Source of the DNA: Campylobacter porcelli | GTDB lineage: Bacteria > Campylobacterota > Campylobacteria > Campylobacterales > Campylobacteraceae | Reading direction: 5' to 3' | Assembly: GCF_002139855.1 (NCBI RefSeq) | Contig: NZ_CP018789.1 | Span: 248,001-312,000, forward strand | DNA: 64,000 bases | Part shown: positions 56,157 to 64,000 of the stretch, piece after piece | How positions within the stretch are numbered: the stretch's first letter is position 1 | Layout of the letters: every line of letters begins with the position of its first letter | Position numbers and translations under genes: made by a program | Notes under the pieces: generated by a model | Database searches by the model: none | What the model saw: only the letters and a program-made list of their open reading frames with translations | What the model was told of the DNA's origin: nothing

Positions 56157-58969
56157 AGTAGCTCTTTTATCTGATTTTCTAGCTCAGATTTGCTGATATT
56201 TGTATTTAGTATCTTGGCAAATTGCGTTTTCATCTGTGTTGGAATTTCAGTGTTTGGCTCTATAAATAGCACCATTTTACTCATAAATTTATGTAATTCA
56301 TAGCTAGTCTTTAGGATATTTAAGACTCTTTTAAAGTCAAATTGAGCTGCTCCATAATCAATTAAAATTAGCTTATAAGCTCTATTTTGTATGATCTCTT
56401 CAAGCTCATCTAAAGAATCAGTGCTATCTATACTATGGCAGATCTTTGATAGGACGGCTTGGTAAATTCTATTTTCCATTTTACTCTTTTTTAATAGCAA
56501 TATATCTCTTGTATCATCAAGGGCATTTAGTGGGTCTTTATTATCAATGCTAGATAAAATTTCGATAATTTGTGATTTAAAAAACGGCTTTTGCAAGTAG
56601 TAATCAAATAGCAAATTTGTCTTATTTATCTTATCTTTAGGGCTTGAAAGCATCGCTATTATAGGTGTTCTTTCTATATCCTTTTCATCTTGCGTGTTGA
56701 TGATATTTGTTGTAGCGATTATGGCGTTTTGCTTATTTAGGGCAATATCAGTAAAAATCGCATCATAGTGGTTAATCAAAGTAAGCTCATACAAGCTTTT
56801 GCCATCATAAACCACATCTACATTAGCACATATCTCCTCAAACATCTCTTTAATTTTTTTGCTTGTATCATTGGTGGCAATTAGAATTTTTAAATTATAT
56901 TTTTGTGTGGATTTAAGGCTATTTAATAGTGTATTTATCAAAGAGATTAGGCTAGGGCTAAAGCCGTGATTAAGCTCTTGATACTCTATATTTTTTGGAT
57001 TTTTATCGCCTTTAAATTTGCCAATAACTGGCGTGGCATTTGGCTCAATTGCTACACCAAGGTATTTTAAATATAGGTTTATAATCTCTAAATTCTCTTC
57101 ATCAATATCATTTTTATTAATCGATACTTTTGAGCCTTTAAATATATTAGCGTAGTTTTTATCATTATGTGGGTGGAATTTTAGGGTTAAGTTTAGGCTA
57201 AATTCACTACCATTTTTTAGCTGACTTTGGACATTTATCTTGCTATTTAGCATCTTAGCATAGTGGTTGATTATACTTAGGCCAAGACCAGTTCCGCCAT
57301 AAGTTCTTGATAAATTTTCATCTACATAGAAGCTATCAAATATCTTATTAATAGCATTTTGAGCGATCCCAATTCCATTATCTTTGACTATAAAATCAAA
57401 GCTAATATCGCTATTTGTAGATGAAATTTTCTTTGCATATATATTGATTTTGCCACCATTTGGCGTGAATTTGATGGCATTGTCAATTAAATTTATAGCT
57501 ATTTGCCTTATCTTCTCTTCATCGCTAAATGCAGTTATCATAAGCTCTGGATCGATGTAGTAAGTAAGGGATAGATTTTTAGCTATAAGCCTATCAAAAT
57601 ATGAGGTTATAATCCCATCAAATAGATTATAAAGCACAAATTCGCTCTCATAAATTTCGCTCTCTCCAGCTTCGATCTTAGCCATATTTATGATATTGTT
57701 TATAGCTTTTAGTAGAGTTTGGCTGCTATGTTCGATTATATCAATTAGCTCTTTTTCATCCTTGCCTAGTGAGCGACTTTTTAAAAGATCTATAAAGCCC
57801 ATTATGCCATTTAGCGGAGCTTTGATTTCGTGCGATATATTGGTTAAAAAGGCGGTTTTAGATCTACTATCGCTTTGGGCTATATCTTTTTGTGCGATAA
57901 TCCTATCTAAGGCCTCATTGATGATTTTATGGCCATTTTCTAGCGAATTTTCTTGGGTGCCATCAGATAAATTTGCAGATGAGACTGATTTTATTTTTTT
58001 AATAATTTTTGATAGATTATTGATATTAGCTCTTATATAATTTTTAGTGTAATATGATGTTAAAATCAGCACAATGCTAATAAGCCAAACCACAAAAGCT
58101 ATGATAGAATCAAATAAAATTTCTGTAGAGAAATTATCTATTTCAGATTTGATTTGAGATATTATCGCTTCTTGAATTTGATATGCGAATTTTAGCTCAT
58201 CGCTGATTAGATCATAATGCTTCTGTGCTAGGTAGTTGCTTGGCAAACCATCTTTTATAATCTCAATTGTAAAGGTGCTAAGATTATTAATAGCCTGTCT
58301 ATATTCATTGCTTGTAAATATTGATTCTATAGTATTTTTGGCTTGACTTGATGGTAGGTGGCTATAATCTAATTTATTATTTCTTATAAGCTCAAGCCAT
58401 AAAAGAAGTTCTTGATCACTAAGGGCTCTATAATTGATAATATTAGCCACCAGATCTCTTTTAGCACTTATGGTTATGGTGTTAGAGTATGATGAGACAA
58501 AAGCAAGGATAAATAAATTTATTCTATGCGATATATTATAATTCCTAAACTCTAAAATATCATCTTTGATAAGCAGGTTAATATCTCTAAAATAGCTTGA
58601 AATTTCACTTTTATTAAAGTCTGAATTATCTAATTTATGGCGAATTTGAAAAAGCGTATTAAGCTTATCTAAAATCGGCTCTATGCTATTTTGATTGTAG
58701 TGTAGGGATTTGATATGCTCTATTGTGTGATCTGTGATTTGGCGATTTATATTTTTGCTTGTTGTATCATTGATAATCATCTCTTTATCTAACTCTTTAG
58801 AGAGATTTACAAGATCTAGTGAGATGATAAATTTGGATTTTAGATCTTTTAAATCCATATTAATATCATACTGTCTAATCAAATACCAGCTAGATAGAAA
58901 AAATATAATACACAAAGGTATTGTCGCTATTAAACGCAAAATTCCAAGTAGGCCAAAGTGTAGTCTCAT
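56153..58969 (-). CDS. hybrid sensor histidine kinase
   Basis: The 938-residue protein has a membrane helix near 7-27, an all-helical sensor region of about 255 residues, and a second helix near 286-311. The DHp domain has phosphorylatable His380 (NISHEIKAPLNGIMGF), and the ATPase has NLIDNAIKFTPNGG, VKDNGIGI and GGTGLGLSIINHYAKM. Receiver-like domains follow. The first (about 690-815) keeps an Asp in AIFTDIAL and Lys in YYLQKPFF. The second (about 830-938) has LILIDYGAA but lacks the rest and looks degenerate. Signal unknown. The start could be ATG 58969 or GTG 58972. Confidence 0.88.
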   Translation of the reverse strand: MRLHFGLLGILRLIATIPLCIIFFLSSWYLIRQYDINMDLKDLKSKFIISLDLVNLSKELDKEMIINDTTSKNINRQITDHTIEHIKSLHYNQNSIEPILDKLNTLFQIRHKLDNSDFNKSEISSYFRDINLLIKDDILEFRNYNISHRINLFILAFVSSYSNTITISAKRDLVANIINYRALSDQELLLWLELIRNNKLDYSHLPSSQAKNTIESIFTSNEYRQAINNLSTFTIEIIKDGLPSNYLAQKHYDLISDELKFAYQIQEAIISQIKSEIDNFSTEILFDSIIAFVVWLISIVLILTSYYTKNYIRANINNLSKIIKKIKSVSSANLSDGTQENSLENGHKIINEALDRIIAQKDIAQSDSRSKTAFLTNISHEIKAPLNGIMGFIDLLKSRSLGKDEKELIDIIEHSSQTLLKAINNIINMAKIEAGESEIYESEFVLYNLFDGIITSYFDRLIAKNLSLTYYIDPELMITAFSDEEKIRQIAINLIDNAIKFTPNGGKINIYAKKISSTNSDISFDFIVKDNGIGIAQNAINKIFDSFYVDENLSRTYGGTGLGLSIINHYAKMLNSKINVQSQLKNGSEFSLNLTLKFHPHNDKNYANIFKGSKVSINKNDIDEENLEIINLYLKYLGVAIEPNATPVIGKFKGDKNPKNIEYQELNHGFSPSLISLINTLLNSLKSTQKYNLKILIATNDTSKKIKEMFEEICANVDVVYDGKSLYELTLINHYDAIFTDIALNKQNAIIATTNIINTQDEKDIERTPIIAMLSSPKDKINKTNLLFDYYLQKPFFKSQIIEILSSIDNKDPLNALDDTRDILLLKKSKMENRIYQAVLSKICHSIDSTDSLDELEEIIQNRAYKLILIDYGAAQFDFKRVLNILKTSYELHKFMSKMVLFIEPNTEIPTQMKTQFAKILNTNISKSELENQIKELL

Positions 58970-59622
58970 CACATCTCACTTTTAATTATATTTTCGATAT
59001 TTTCGATAAATTGCATATATTGGTAGAACTCATCATTGAGTAGTTTTTCATCATTAGTAGATTGGATATTTATTAGAATTTGGCAAAATTCAGTTAATTT
59101 TAAGTTTGTAGCCATCGCGGCAAGCTCTTTGATAATATCACTAGCATCTATCAATAAAAGCTTCGCTTCATATAAGGCTTCATATCTCTCTTTGGCTATT
59201 TTAGTAAATTCTAAAACTCTAGTTTTAAACTCATTAGCATCCAATCTACTAATGTATAGTATATCCCATAGCCATCTAGTTTGGTCGCTAAAATATGATA
59301 GTCTATTGCCATCAAATAGTAGCTTGACGCTATAATAATGCTCATTTAAATCCTTTAAATTTACCACTTCAACGGCAATTTTAGCACTCATTATATCGCC
59401 ATTATCAAGCTTGATTTGCATATCTTGGATATTGGACTGGGACTCAGATATTATGAGATCTATATAGTGTTTTTTGGTGTTATATAGGGGGCTAGTTTCT
59501 AAAAAATAGTCGCTCACATCATTACAACTTCTAAAAAAATCCTCAGGAGTTAAAAAGCCAAAAAGAGATAACCCTTCGCTACTAATGCCGATCATTTCAT
59601 AGTTTTGATTATAAAGTATCAT
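58969..59622 (-). CDS. PAS-like/pseudo-Hpt signalling protein
   Basis: Residues 1-105 read like a PAS-type domain (MILYNQNYEMIGISSEGLSL, DMQIKLDNGDIMSAKIAVEV). The C-terminal 90 residues are helical and resemble an Hpt phosphotransfer domain. However, where Hpt has HxLKGxAxNLxL this has KELAAMATNLKL, so the phosphorylatable His is replaced by Lys. It may bind without transferring phosphate. I use ATG 59622; an in-frame TTG at 59634 is the alternative. It overlaps the hybrid kinase start and heads the operon. Family assignment is by pattern only. Confidence 0.6.
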   Translation of the reverse strand: MILYNQNYEMIGISSEGLSLFGFLTPEDFFRSCNDVSDYFLETSPLYNTKKHYIDLIISESQSNIQDMQIKLDNGDIMSAKIAVEVVNLKDLNEHYYSVKLLFDGNRLSYFSDQTRWLWDILYISRLDANEFKTRVLEFTKIAKERYEALYEAKLLLIDASDIIKELAAMATNLKLTEFCQILINIQSTNDEKLLNDEFYQYMQFIENIENIIKSEM

Positions 59623-59647
59623 ATTAAATTCCAAAATAAATTGCTTG

Positions 59648-59653
59648 ATTTTA
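59648..59653 (-). promoter_or_regulatory. -10 box for the signalling operon
   Basis: On the minus strand TAAAAT occurs in TACGCTAAAATCAAGC, 26 bases upstream of the PAS-like gene. Confidence 0.4.
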
Positions 59654-59737
59654 GCGTAATTTGCTTTAGATAGAATTTAAATATATCTAGCCAAGATGAA
59701 ATTTATCAAATTAAAAGCCGTTTAAGTAAAATTTAGA

Positions 59738-59743
59738 TAAAAT
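59738..59743 (+). promoter_or_regulatory. -10 box for rpmH-rnpA-yidDC
   Basis: TAAAAT in TTTAGATAAAATCC lies 33 bases upstream of rpmH. Confidence 0.45.
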
Positions 59744-59775
59744 CCAAAACTTAATTTTACCCAAAAGGAACATTT

Positions 59776-59910
59776 ATGAAAAGAACTTATCAACCGCATA
59801 AAACACCTAGAAAACGCACTCACGGCTTCCGTGTTAGAATGAAAACTAAAAATGGTCGTAAAGTAATTAGCGCTAGAAGGGCAAAAGGTAGAGCAAGACT
59901 AGCTGCTTAA
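59776..59910 (+). CDS. rpmH: 50S ribosomal protein L34
   Basis: The 44-residue protein is the standard L34: [20 protein letters not shown], then [20 protein letters not shown] and RLAA. It is highly basic and binds 23S rRNA. AAAGGAA precedes the ATG. rnpA follows after 8 bases, the usual bacterial pairing. Confidence 0.98.
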   Translation: MKRTYQPHKTPRKRTHGFRVRMKTKNGRKVISARRAKGRARLAA

Positions 59911-59918
59911 GAGTTAAA

Positions 59919-60251
59919 TTGAAAATTAGCAAATTTGACTCTATTAGTGATAGTAAAGAGTTTAAAAAGGTCTATCAAAATGCCAAAAAGTGGCATTGTG
60001 ATTTGGCAGTTGTCTATTTTTTAGAGTCAGATATGAGTAGATTTGCCGCAGTAGTAAGCAAAAAGATTGGAAAAGCAGTAGTAAGAAATAGAGTTAAAAG
60101 GGTTTTTCGTGCTGCATTTTTTGCGCTTAGTAATGAGTTAAAAAGCGGTATATATATATTCATTGCAAAAAGTGGAGCAGATGAGGTGCCTTTTGATAAA
60201 ATTTGTAAAAATTTTAGATGGGCGTTAAAGCGAATGGACTCCATAAGATAG
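59919..60251 (+). CDS. rnpA: ribonuclease P protein component
   Basis: This 110-residue basic protein supports RNase P RNA in cutting tRNA 5' leaders. Its signature is VVRNRVKRVFRAAFF at about 53-67, with FAAVVSKKIGKAVV just before. The start is a TTG at 59919, eight bases after rpmH; no closer ATG gives the usual N-terminus. It belongs to the rpmH-rnpA-yidD-yidC-khpB-mnmE block. Confidence 0.95.
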   Translation: MKISKFDSISDSKEFKKVYQNAKKWHCDLAVVYFLESDMSRFAAVVSKKIGKAVVRNRVKRVFRAAFFALSNELKSGIYIFIAKSGADEVPFDKICKNFRWALKRMDSIR

Positions 60252-60328
60252 CCTGTGCTATTTAGTTTAAGTAGCGAATTTAGCACTCTTGTGCTTGTTC
60301 TGTTTGCAAATTTATTAGGTGCAAATTG

Positions 60329-60670
60329 ATGAAAATTGCCACTAGTTTGGTTATTTTTTATAAAAAATATATCTCGCCATTATTGCCAAGGTCGTGTAGA
60401 TACTATCCTAGTTGTTCTGAATATGCACTTTGGCAGCTTAGCCATAGTGGAATAATCACTTCTATATTTGCTATTGGCTTTAGAATTTTGCGATGCAATC
60501 AACTCTTTAGAGGTGGTATAGATTATCCTATTATTAGATGGGAATTTAAGCCATCTTATATATTTTCAAAGCCATATTATGTAGAGCCAAAATTTTGGCT
60601 AATTAAATATAAAAAAGATAAATTTTATTTAATAAAAGCATTTGACTTATCAAAGGATAAAAAGTGTTAG
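60329..60670 (+). CDS. yidD: membrane protein insertion efficiency factor YidD
   Basis: YidD helps YidC insert proteins into the inner membrane. The 113-residue protein has the family core FYKKYISPLLPRSCRYYPSC, SEYALWQLSHSGI, and RILRCNQLFRGGIDYP, with three conserved cysteines. It is longer than E. coli YidD (85) because of a Lys-rich C-terminal tail (about 85-113). I use ATG 60329; a TTG just before is possible. It overlaps yidC by 7 bases. Confidence 0.93.
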   Translation: MKIATSLVIFYKKYISPLLPRSCRYYPSCSEYALWQLSHSGIITSIFAIGFRILRCNQLFRGGIDYPIIRWEFKPSYIFSKPYYVEPKFWLIKYKKDKFYLIKAFDLSKDKKC

Positions 60671-62223
60671 ATAAACTTTCAACTCAGCAAAGGCTCATAA
60701 TAGCCACAGTTATATCTGTTCTATTTTTTATAGCTTATGATGCTCTTTTTGCACCAAAGCAACCACTAGATATAAATAAAACTTTAGAGCAAAATCAAAG
60801 CGCCCCGACAACAACTACAACAAACAGCACCACTCAAGCCCCAAAGCAAACTAGCAAGAATATTGCTACAATCGAAGGCATTAATTATACCGCTACAATC
60901 GATGAGTTAGGAAGGATTAGTAGCTTTACGCTTAAAGATTCTAAATTTAAAAATGAAAATGGTGAGCAAATTTCGCTTTTAAAACCTACTTCGCCACTAC
61001 CTTTGGAAATTCGATTTTCTGATAGGGCTATAAATGAAGAGGCTTTCAAGGTGGCATATAAGGCAAGTAGCGATAAAATCGATGTTGGCACTACCCCAGC
61101 TACTTTAAGCTTAACTCAAGATTTATCATCTGTAAGCGTGGTAAAAAATATAACATTCCACGCAGATGGCTCATATGATATTGATGTTAAAGTAAGCTCA
61201 AATTATGAATATTTCATCACAGCTGGATTTCGCCCAGTTGTAGCAGTAGATGGATATACCGTTCATGGAGTTTTGCTTAGAAAAGAAGATGATAGCTTAG
61301 AAATTATTGAAGATGGGGACGCTAAAGGGAATGAGGTCTTTAGAAGTGTGGATTTATTAGCTAATAGTGATAGATATTACACTACTTTATTTTATGATAG
61401 CAAGAGATCTATGGAGGTCTTTATCCAAAAAGATACCGATGAGAATACTCTAAGCTTTGTTAGAAATATTGGAAATTTCAGTGCTAAAGGCTACATCGGC
61501 CCAAAAGATTATAAAATTTTAAAATCAATCAATCCAAGCTTAGTTGATACCATTGAGTATGGTTGGTTTACCTTTATTGCTAAACCTGCCTTTTTGCTAC
61601 TTGATTGGCTCTACTCATTTATAGGCAACTGGGGCTTTGCTATTGTGGCACTAACCATCATTATCCGTATAGTTTTATTTCCTCTTACATATAAGGGTAT
61701 GGTCTCAATGAATAAGCTAAAAGATCTAGCTCCAAAGATGAAAGAGATACAAGCCAAATATAAAGGCGATCCACAAAAAATAAACGCCCATGTAATGGAG
61801 CTATACAGAAAGCATGGTGCTAATCCGATGGGTGGATGTTTGCCAATTTTAATTCAAATTCCAATATTCTTTGCAATTTATAGGGTATTGCTAAATGCTA
61901 TTGAGTTAAAAGGTGCTGAGTGGATTTTATGGATTAATGACCTTGCAGAGCTTGATCCTTACTTTATATTACCAATCCTTATGGGTATTACAATGTATAT
62001 CCAGCAGCACATCACGCCAACCAATTTTACAGATCCAATGCAAGCAAAGATTATGAAATTTCTACCTTTGATATTTACATTTTTCTTTATTACATTCCCA
62101 GCGGGGCTTACTCTTTATTGGTTTATAAACAACCTATGCTCTATAGCTCAGCAAATGGTCGTAAATAAAATATTTGAGCGTCATAAATCTCAAGAGATAG
62201 CGGAGAAACACCATGGGAATTAA
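60664..62223 (+). CDS. yidC: membrane protein insertase YidC
   Basis: YidC inserts membrane proteins alone or with Sec. The 519-residue protein starts with GTG (60664). It has an N-terminal helix (IIATVISVLFFIAYDALF), a Thr/Gln-rich linker, a periplasmic beta domain (about 65-310) and the conserved five-helix core: WGFAIVALTIIIRIVLFPLT with the hydrophilic-groove Arg, then NPMGGCLPILIQIPIFFAIY and AGLTLYWFINNLCSIAQQ. Length and domains match Gram-negative YidC. It is coupled to yidD upstream and khpB downstream by overlaps. Confidence 0.97.
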   Translation: MLDKLSTQQRLIIATVISVLFFIAYDALFAPKQPLDINKTLEQNQSAPTTTTTNSTTQAPKQTSKNIATIEGINYTATIDELGRISSFTLKDSKFKNENGEQISLLKPTSPLPLEIRFSDRAINEEAFKVAYKASSDKIDVGTTPATLSLTQDLSSVSVVKNITFHADGSYDIDVKVSSNYEYFITAGFRPVVAVDGYTVHGVLLRKEDDSLEIIEDGDAKGNEVFRSVDLLANSDRYYTTLFYDSKRSMEVFIQKDTDENTLSFVRNIGNFSAKGYIGPKDYKILKSINPSLVDTIEYGWFTFIAKPAFLLLDWLYSFIGNWGFAIVALTIIIRIVLFPLTYKGMVSMNKLKDLAPKMKEIQAKYKGDPQKINAHVMELYRKHGANPMGGCLPILIQIPIFFAIYRVLLNAIELKGAEWILWINDLAELDPYFILPILMGITMYIQQHITPTNFTDPMQAKIMKFLPLIFTFFFITFPAGLTLYWFINNLCSIAQQMVVNKIFERHKSQEIAEKHHGN

Positions 62224-63097
62224 GATTGAAGCTAAGGATTTACAAAGTGCTTATATAAAAGCAGCTAATGAGCTTAAATGCTCTGCTATAAATTTAGAAA
62301 TTACACAGATAAAAGCAGCTAGAAAGGGATTTTTAGGCTTTTTTAAAAAAGATGGTATTTTTGAAGTATCTGTGAAAAAAGATGGTGAAAAAAGAGTTAA
62401 AAAGCCAAAAAATGATCGCATTGAAAAGAGCATAAGGTGCGATAAAGCCCAAAAATTCACACACTCTAAATTTGAGCCAAGTAGCGAAGATAAATTTGAG
62501 CCAAACATCACTATAACTCAAAGTGATACCCAAGCAGAAGCGCAATTTGCAAAACCAGCTAGAAAATCAACGCTAAATATAGACCAATCCATATTTGATT
62601 CATTTCATAAAATTGATGATAATCAAACCGCAGTATCTTTGGATAATATCTTATTAGAGATTAGAGCTGGGCTTGATAGGCTATTTGGTGCTAGTTTATT
62701 TGATATTCAGGTTAGCGAGCTATCAATTTATGACGCTGATACTATATATATCAAGCTTGATGGAGCTGATGCAGCACTAATGATAGGCAAGGAGGGCTAT
62801 AGATATAAGGCTATTTCATATCTCATATTTAACTGGATTAATGCTAAATATAATAAAGGAATTCGCCTAGAGATAGCTGAATTTTTAAAAAACCAAGAGA
62901 GCAGTATGGCTGTATATTTAAATGGAGTTATAGAAAGAGTAGAGCTAATTGGCAGGGCTCAAACCAAGCCTCTTGATGGGGTATTAGTTAAAATCGCTTT
63001 AGAGCAGTTAAGGCAGAGATTTCCAGATAAATATGTTGGAATTAAAAGTAGCGATGAAGGCAAATTCATTGTTATAAATGATTTTCATAAAAAATGA
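62213..63097 (+). CDS. khpB: Jag/KhpB RNA-binding protein
   Basis: The 294-residue protein has the three-domain Jag (SpoIIIJ-associated) plan. Jag-N (1-50) includes [21 protein letters not shown] charged linker (about 60-125) follows. A KH domain has the GxxG loop in [13 protein letters not shown] (about 192-204) and an R3H-like domain makes up the end (about 225-294), with [11 protein letters not shown]. KhpB proteins bind many RNAs and influence cell-envelope growth. It overlaps yidC by 11 bases and mnmE by 4. Confidence 0.92.
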   Translation: MGIKIEAKDLQSAYIKAANELKCSAINLEITQIKAARKGFLGFFKKDGIFEVSVKKDGEKRVKKPKNDRIEKSIRCDKAQKFTHSKFEPSSEDKFEPNITITQSDTQAEAQFAKPARKSTLNIDQSIFDSFHKIDDNQTAVSLDNILLEIRAGLDRLFGASLFDIQVSELSIYDADTIYIKLDGADAALMIGKEGYRYKAISYLIFNWINAKYNKGIRLEIAEFLKNQESSMAVYLNGVIERVELIGRAQTKPLDGVLVKIALEQLRQRFPDKYVGIKSSDEGKFIVINDFHKK

Positions 63098-64000
63098 ATA
63101 TAGTAGCACTTGCAACCCCATATGGCATCGGAGCTATATCTATTATTAGACTTAGTGGCAAAGATGCCCTAAGCATAGCTAATAAAATTTGCGGTAATCT
63201 AACGCCTAGAGTAGCACATTTAAAGAAGCTAAAGGATAAATTTGACAATATCTTAGATGAGGCAATTGTGATATATTTTAAGGCTCCATTTAGCTTTACT
63301 GGTGAAGATGTGGTGGAGTTTCAGACTCATGGCGGAGTGGTTGTAGCAAATTTGATTATCGATGAGATATTATCTTATGGGGCTAGGGTTGCTAATCCTG
63401 GTGAATTTAGTAAAAAAGCGGTGCTAAATGACAAAATTGATCTAGCTAAGGCTGAGAGTATCCAAGGTCTTATAAATGCTAGAAGCGAAGGTGCGGCTAA
63501 GATTTTAGCTAGGGTTATGAGCGGGGAGTTGGCTAGATTTTGCGATACTTTGCGTGATGAGCTAATATCAGCTTTAGCTTATACTGAGACTTGTATTGAC
63601 TATGCTGATGATGATTTACCAGCTGATATAATGGAGCAAATCAAGCTAAAATTAGAGCAAATTTATTCAAAACTAGATAATATAATATCAATTTCAAATT
63701 CAAAAAAAGGTCTAATCGATGGCTACAAAGTAGCGATAATCGGCACCCCAAATGTAGGCAAAAGCTCCATTTTAAACTCACTTTTAAATTATGAAAGAGC
63801 CATAATTAGCAATACTCCAGGAACCACTAGAGATACTATCGAAGAGCAGATTAAAATCGGCACCCACTTAGTGCGTATAATCGATACTGCTGGTATTAGG
63901 CATAGCGATCACGATATAGAAAATATCGGTATAGAATACTCCAAAAGGGCCGCAAATAGCGCTGATATAATCATCTGTGTATTTGATAGCTCAAGGGTTG
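63094..64000 (+). CDS. mnmE: tRNA modification GTPase MnmE, N-terminal part
   Basis: The reading frame opens at ATG 63094 and runs out of the window after 302 codons. The start [20 protein letters not shown] is typical, followed by [14 protein letters not shown] and the helical domain with [16 protein letters not shown]. The G domain has [15 protein letters not shown] near residue 215, the potassium-binding [14 protein letters not shown], and DTAGIRHS. With MnmG it installs the 5-carboxymethylaminomethyl group on wobble uridine 34. The rest lies beyond 64000. Overlap with khpB is ATGA. Confidence 0.97.
   Translation, partial: MNIVALATPYGIGAISIIRLSGKDALSIANKICGNLTPRVAHLKKLKDKFDNILDEAIVIYFKAPFSFTGEDVVEFQTHGGVVVANLIIDEILSYGARVANPGEFSKKAVLNDKIDLAKAESIQGLINARSEGAAKILARVMSGELARFCDTLRDELISALAYTETCIDYADDDLPADIMEQIKLKLEQIYSKLDNIISISNSKKGLIDGYKVAIIGTPNVGKSSILNSLLNYERAIISNTPGTTRDTIEEQIKIGTHLVRIIDTAGIRHSDHDIENIGIEYSKRAANSADIIICVFDSSRV

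Overview
The window is about 30% G+C, AT-rich and densely coding. It comes from a Campylobacter chromosome (Campylobacterota), most likely a non-thermotolerant lineage; the species is not assigned. Evidence: RNF-type gene-poor metabolism is absent and instead the window holds Campylobacter-style neighbourhoods (glmS beside a GlnD-like gene, glcD-pgbA-M23 peptidase, all-alpha dUTPase, DUF2920, pseC), G-tract contingency loci, and 16S and 23S rRNA genes that both carry intervening sequences (IVS).

Layout. 1-13.1 kb: pyrB (cut by the left edge), rho-dnaX-lepA, a tautomerase/two-lipoprotein/comF operon behind a sigma-54 promoter match, then pseC-dcd, accB-accC and dapB-purF. 13.1-17.6 kb is accessory: a frameshifted autotransporter whose promoter has a G8 tract in its spacer, a GC-richer block of repeated hairpins, and a three-gene cytochrome cluster (SHP-like, diheme DHC, cytochrome b561 fused to a second DHC). 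17.6-25 kb: a GlnD-like protein with degenerate catalytic motifs, glmS, an Hcp-like Sel1 protein, murI, ubiD.

25.0-31.0 kb is one complete rRNA operon: 16S with a 233-nt IVS, tRNA-Ala only, 23S with a 136-nt IVS, 5S, and the long stems that flank each mature RNA. 31.0-32.9 kb is decayed, very AT-rich DNA with two tandem repeats and what read as two broken LysE-family exporter genes. It is followed by a short MGMT and an SGNH-like protein with a glycosyltransferase-type tail.

34.9-54.6 kb is mainly core: priA, a pseudopilin-like gene and two small genes, uvrB, pta-ackA-DUF2920 (the last with an in-frame G9 tract), flgH, yihY, a GlcD-type oxidase, a PgbA-like gene, an M23 peptidase, mgtE, NUDIX, a CDF transporter, Na/Pi cotransporter, EI24 and dUTPase. 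54.7-59.6 kb: an unrecognised 177-residue protein behind a sigma-28-like promoter, a flavin-reductase-like small protein, and a three-gene signalling operon (PAS/Hpt-like protein, hybrid kinase, single-domain response regulator). 59.7-64 kb: rpmH-rnpA-yidD-yidC-khpB-mnmE, with mnmE cut by the right edge.

Themes. Surface variation appears twice as G-tract switches (autotransporter promoter, DUF2920 frame). Motility and envelope functions appear as pseC, flgH, a sigma-54 operon and a sigma-28 candidate. All function calls come from reading motifs; no database search was run.
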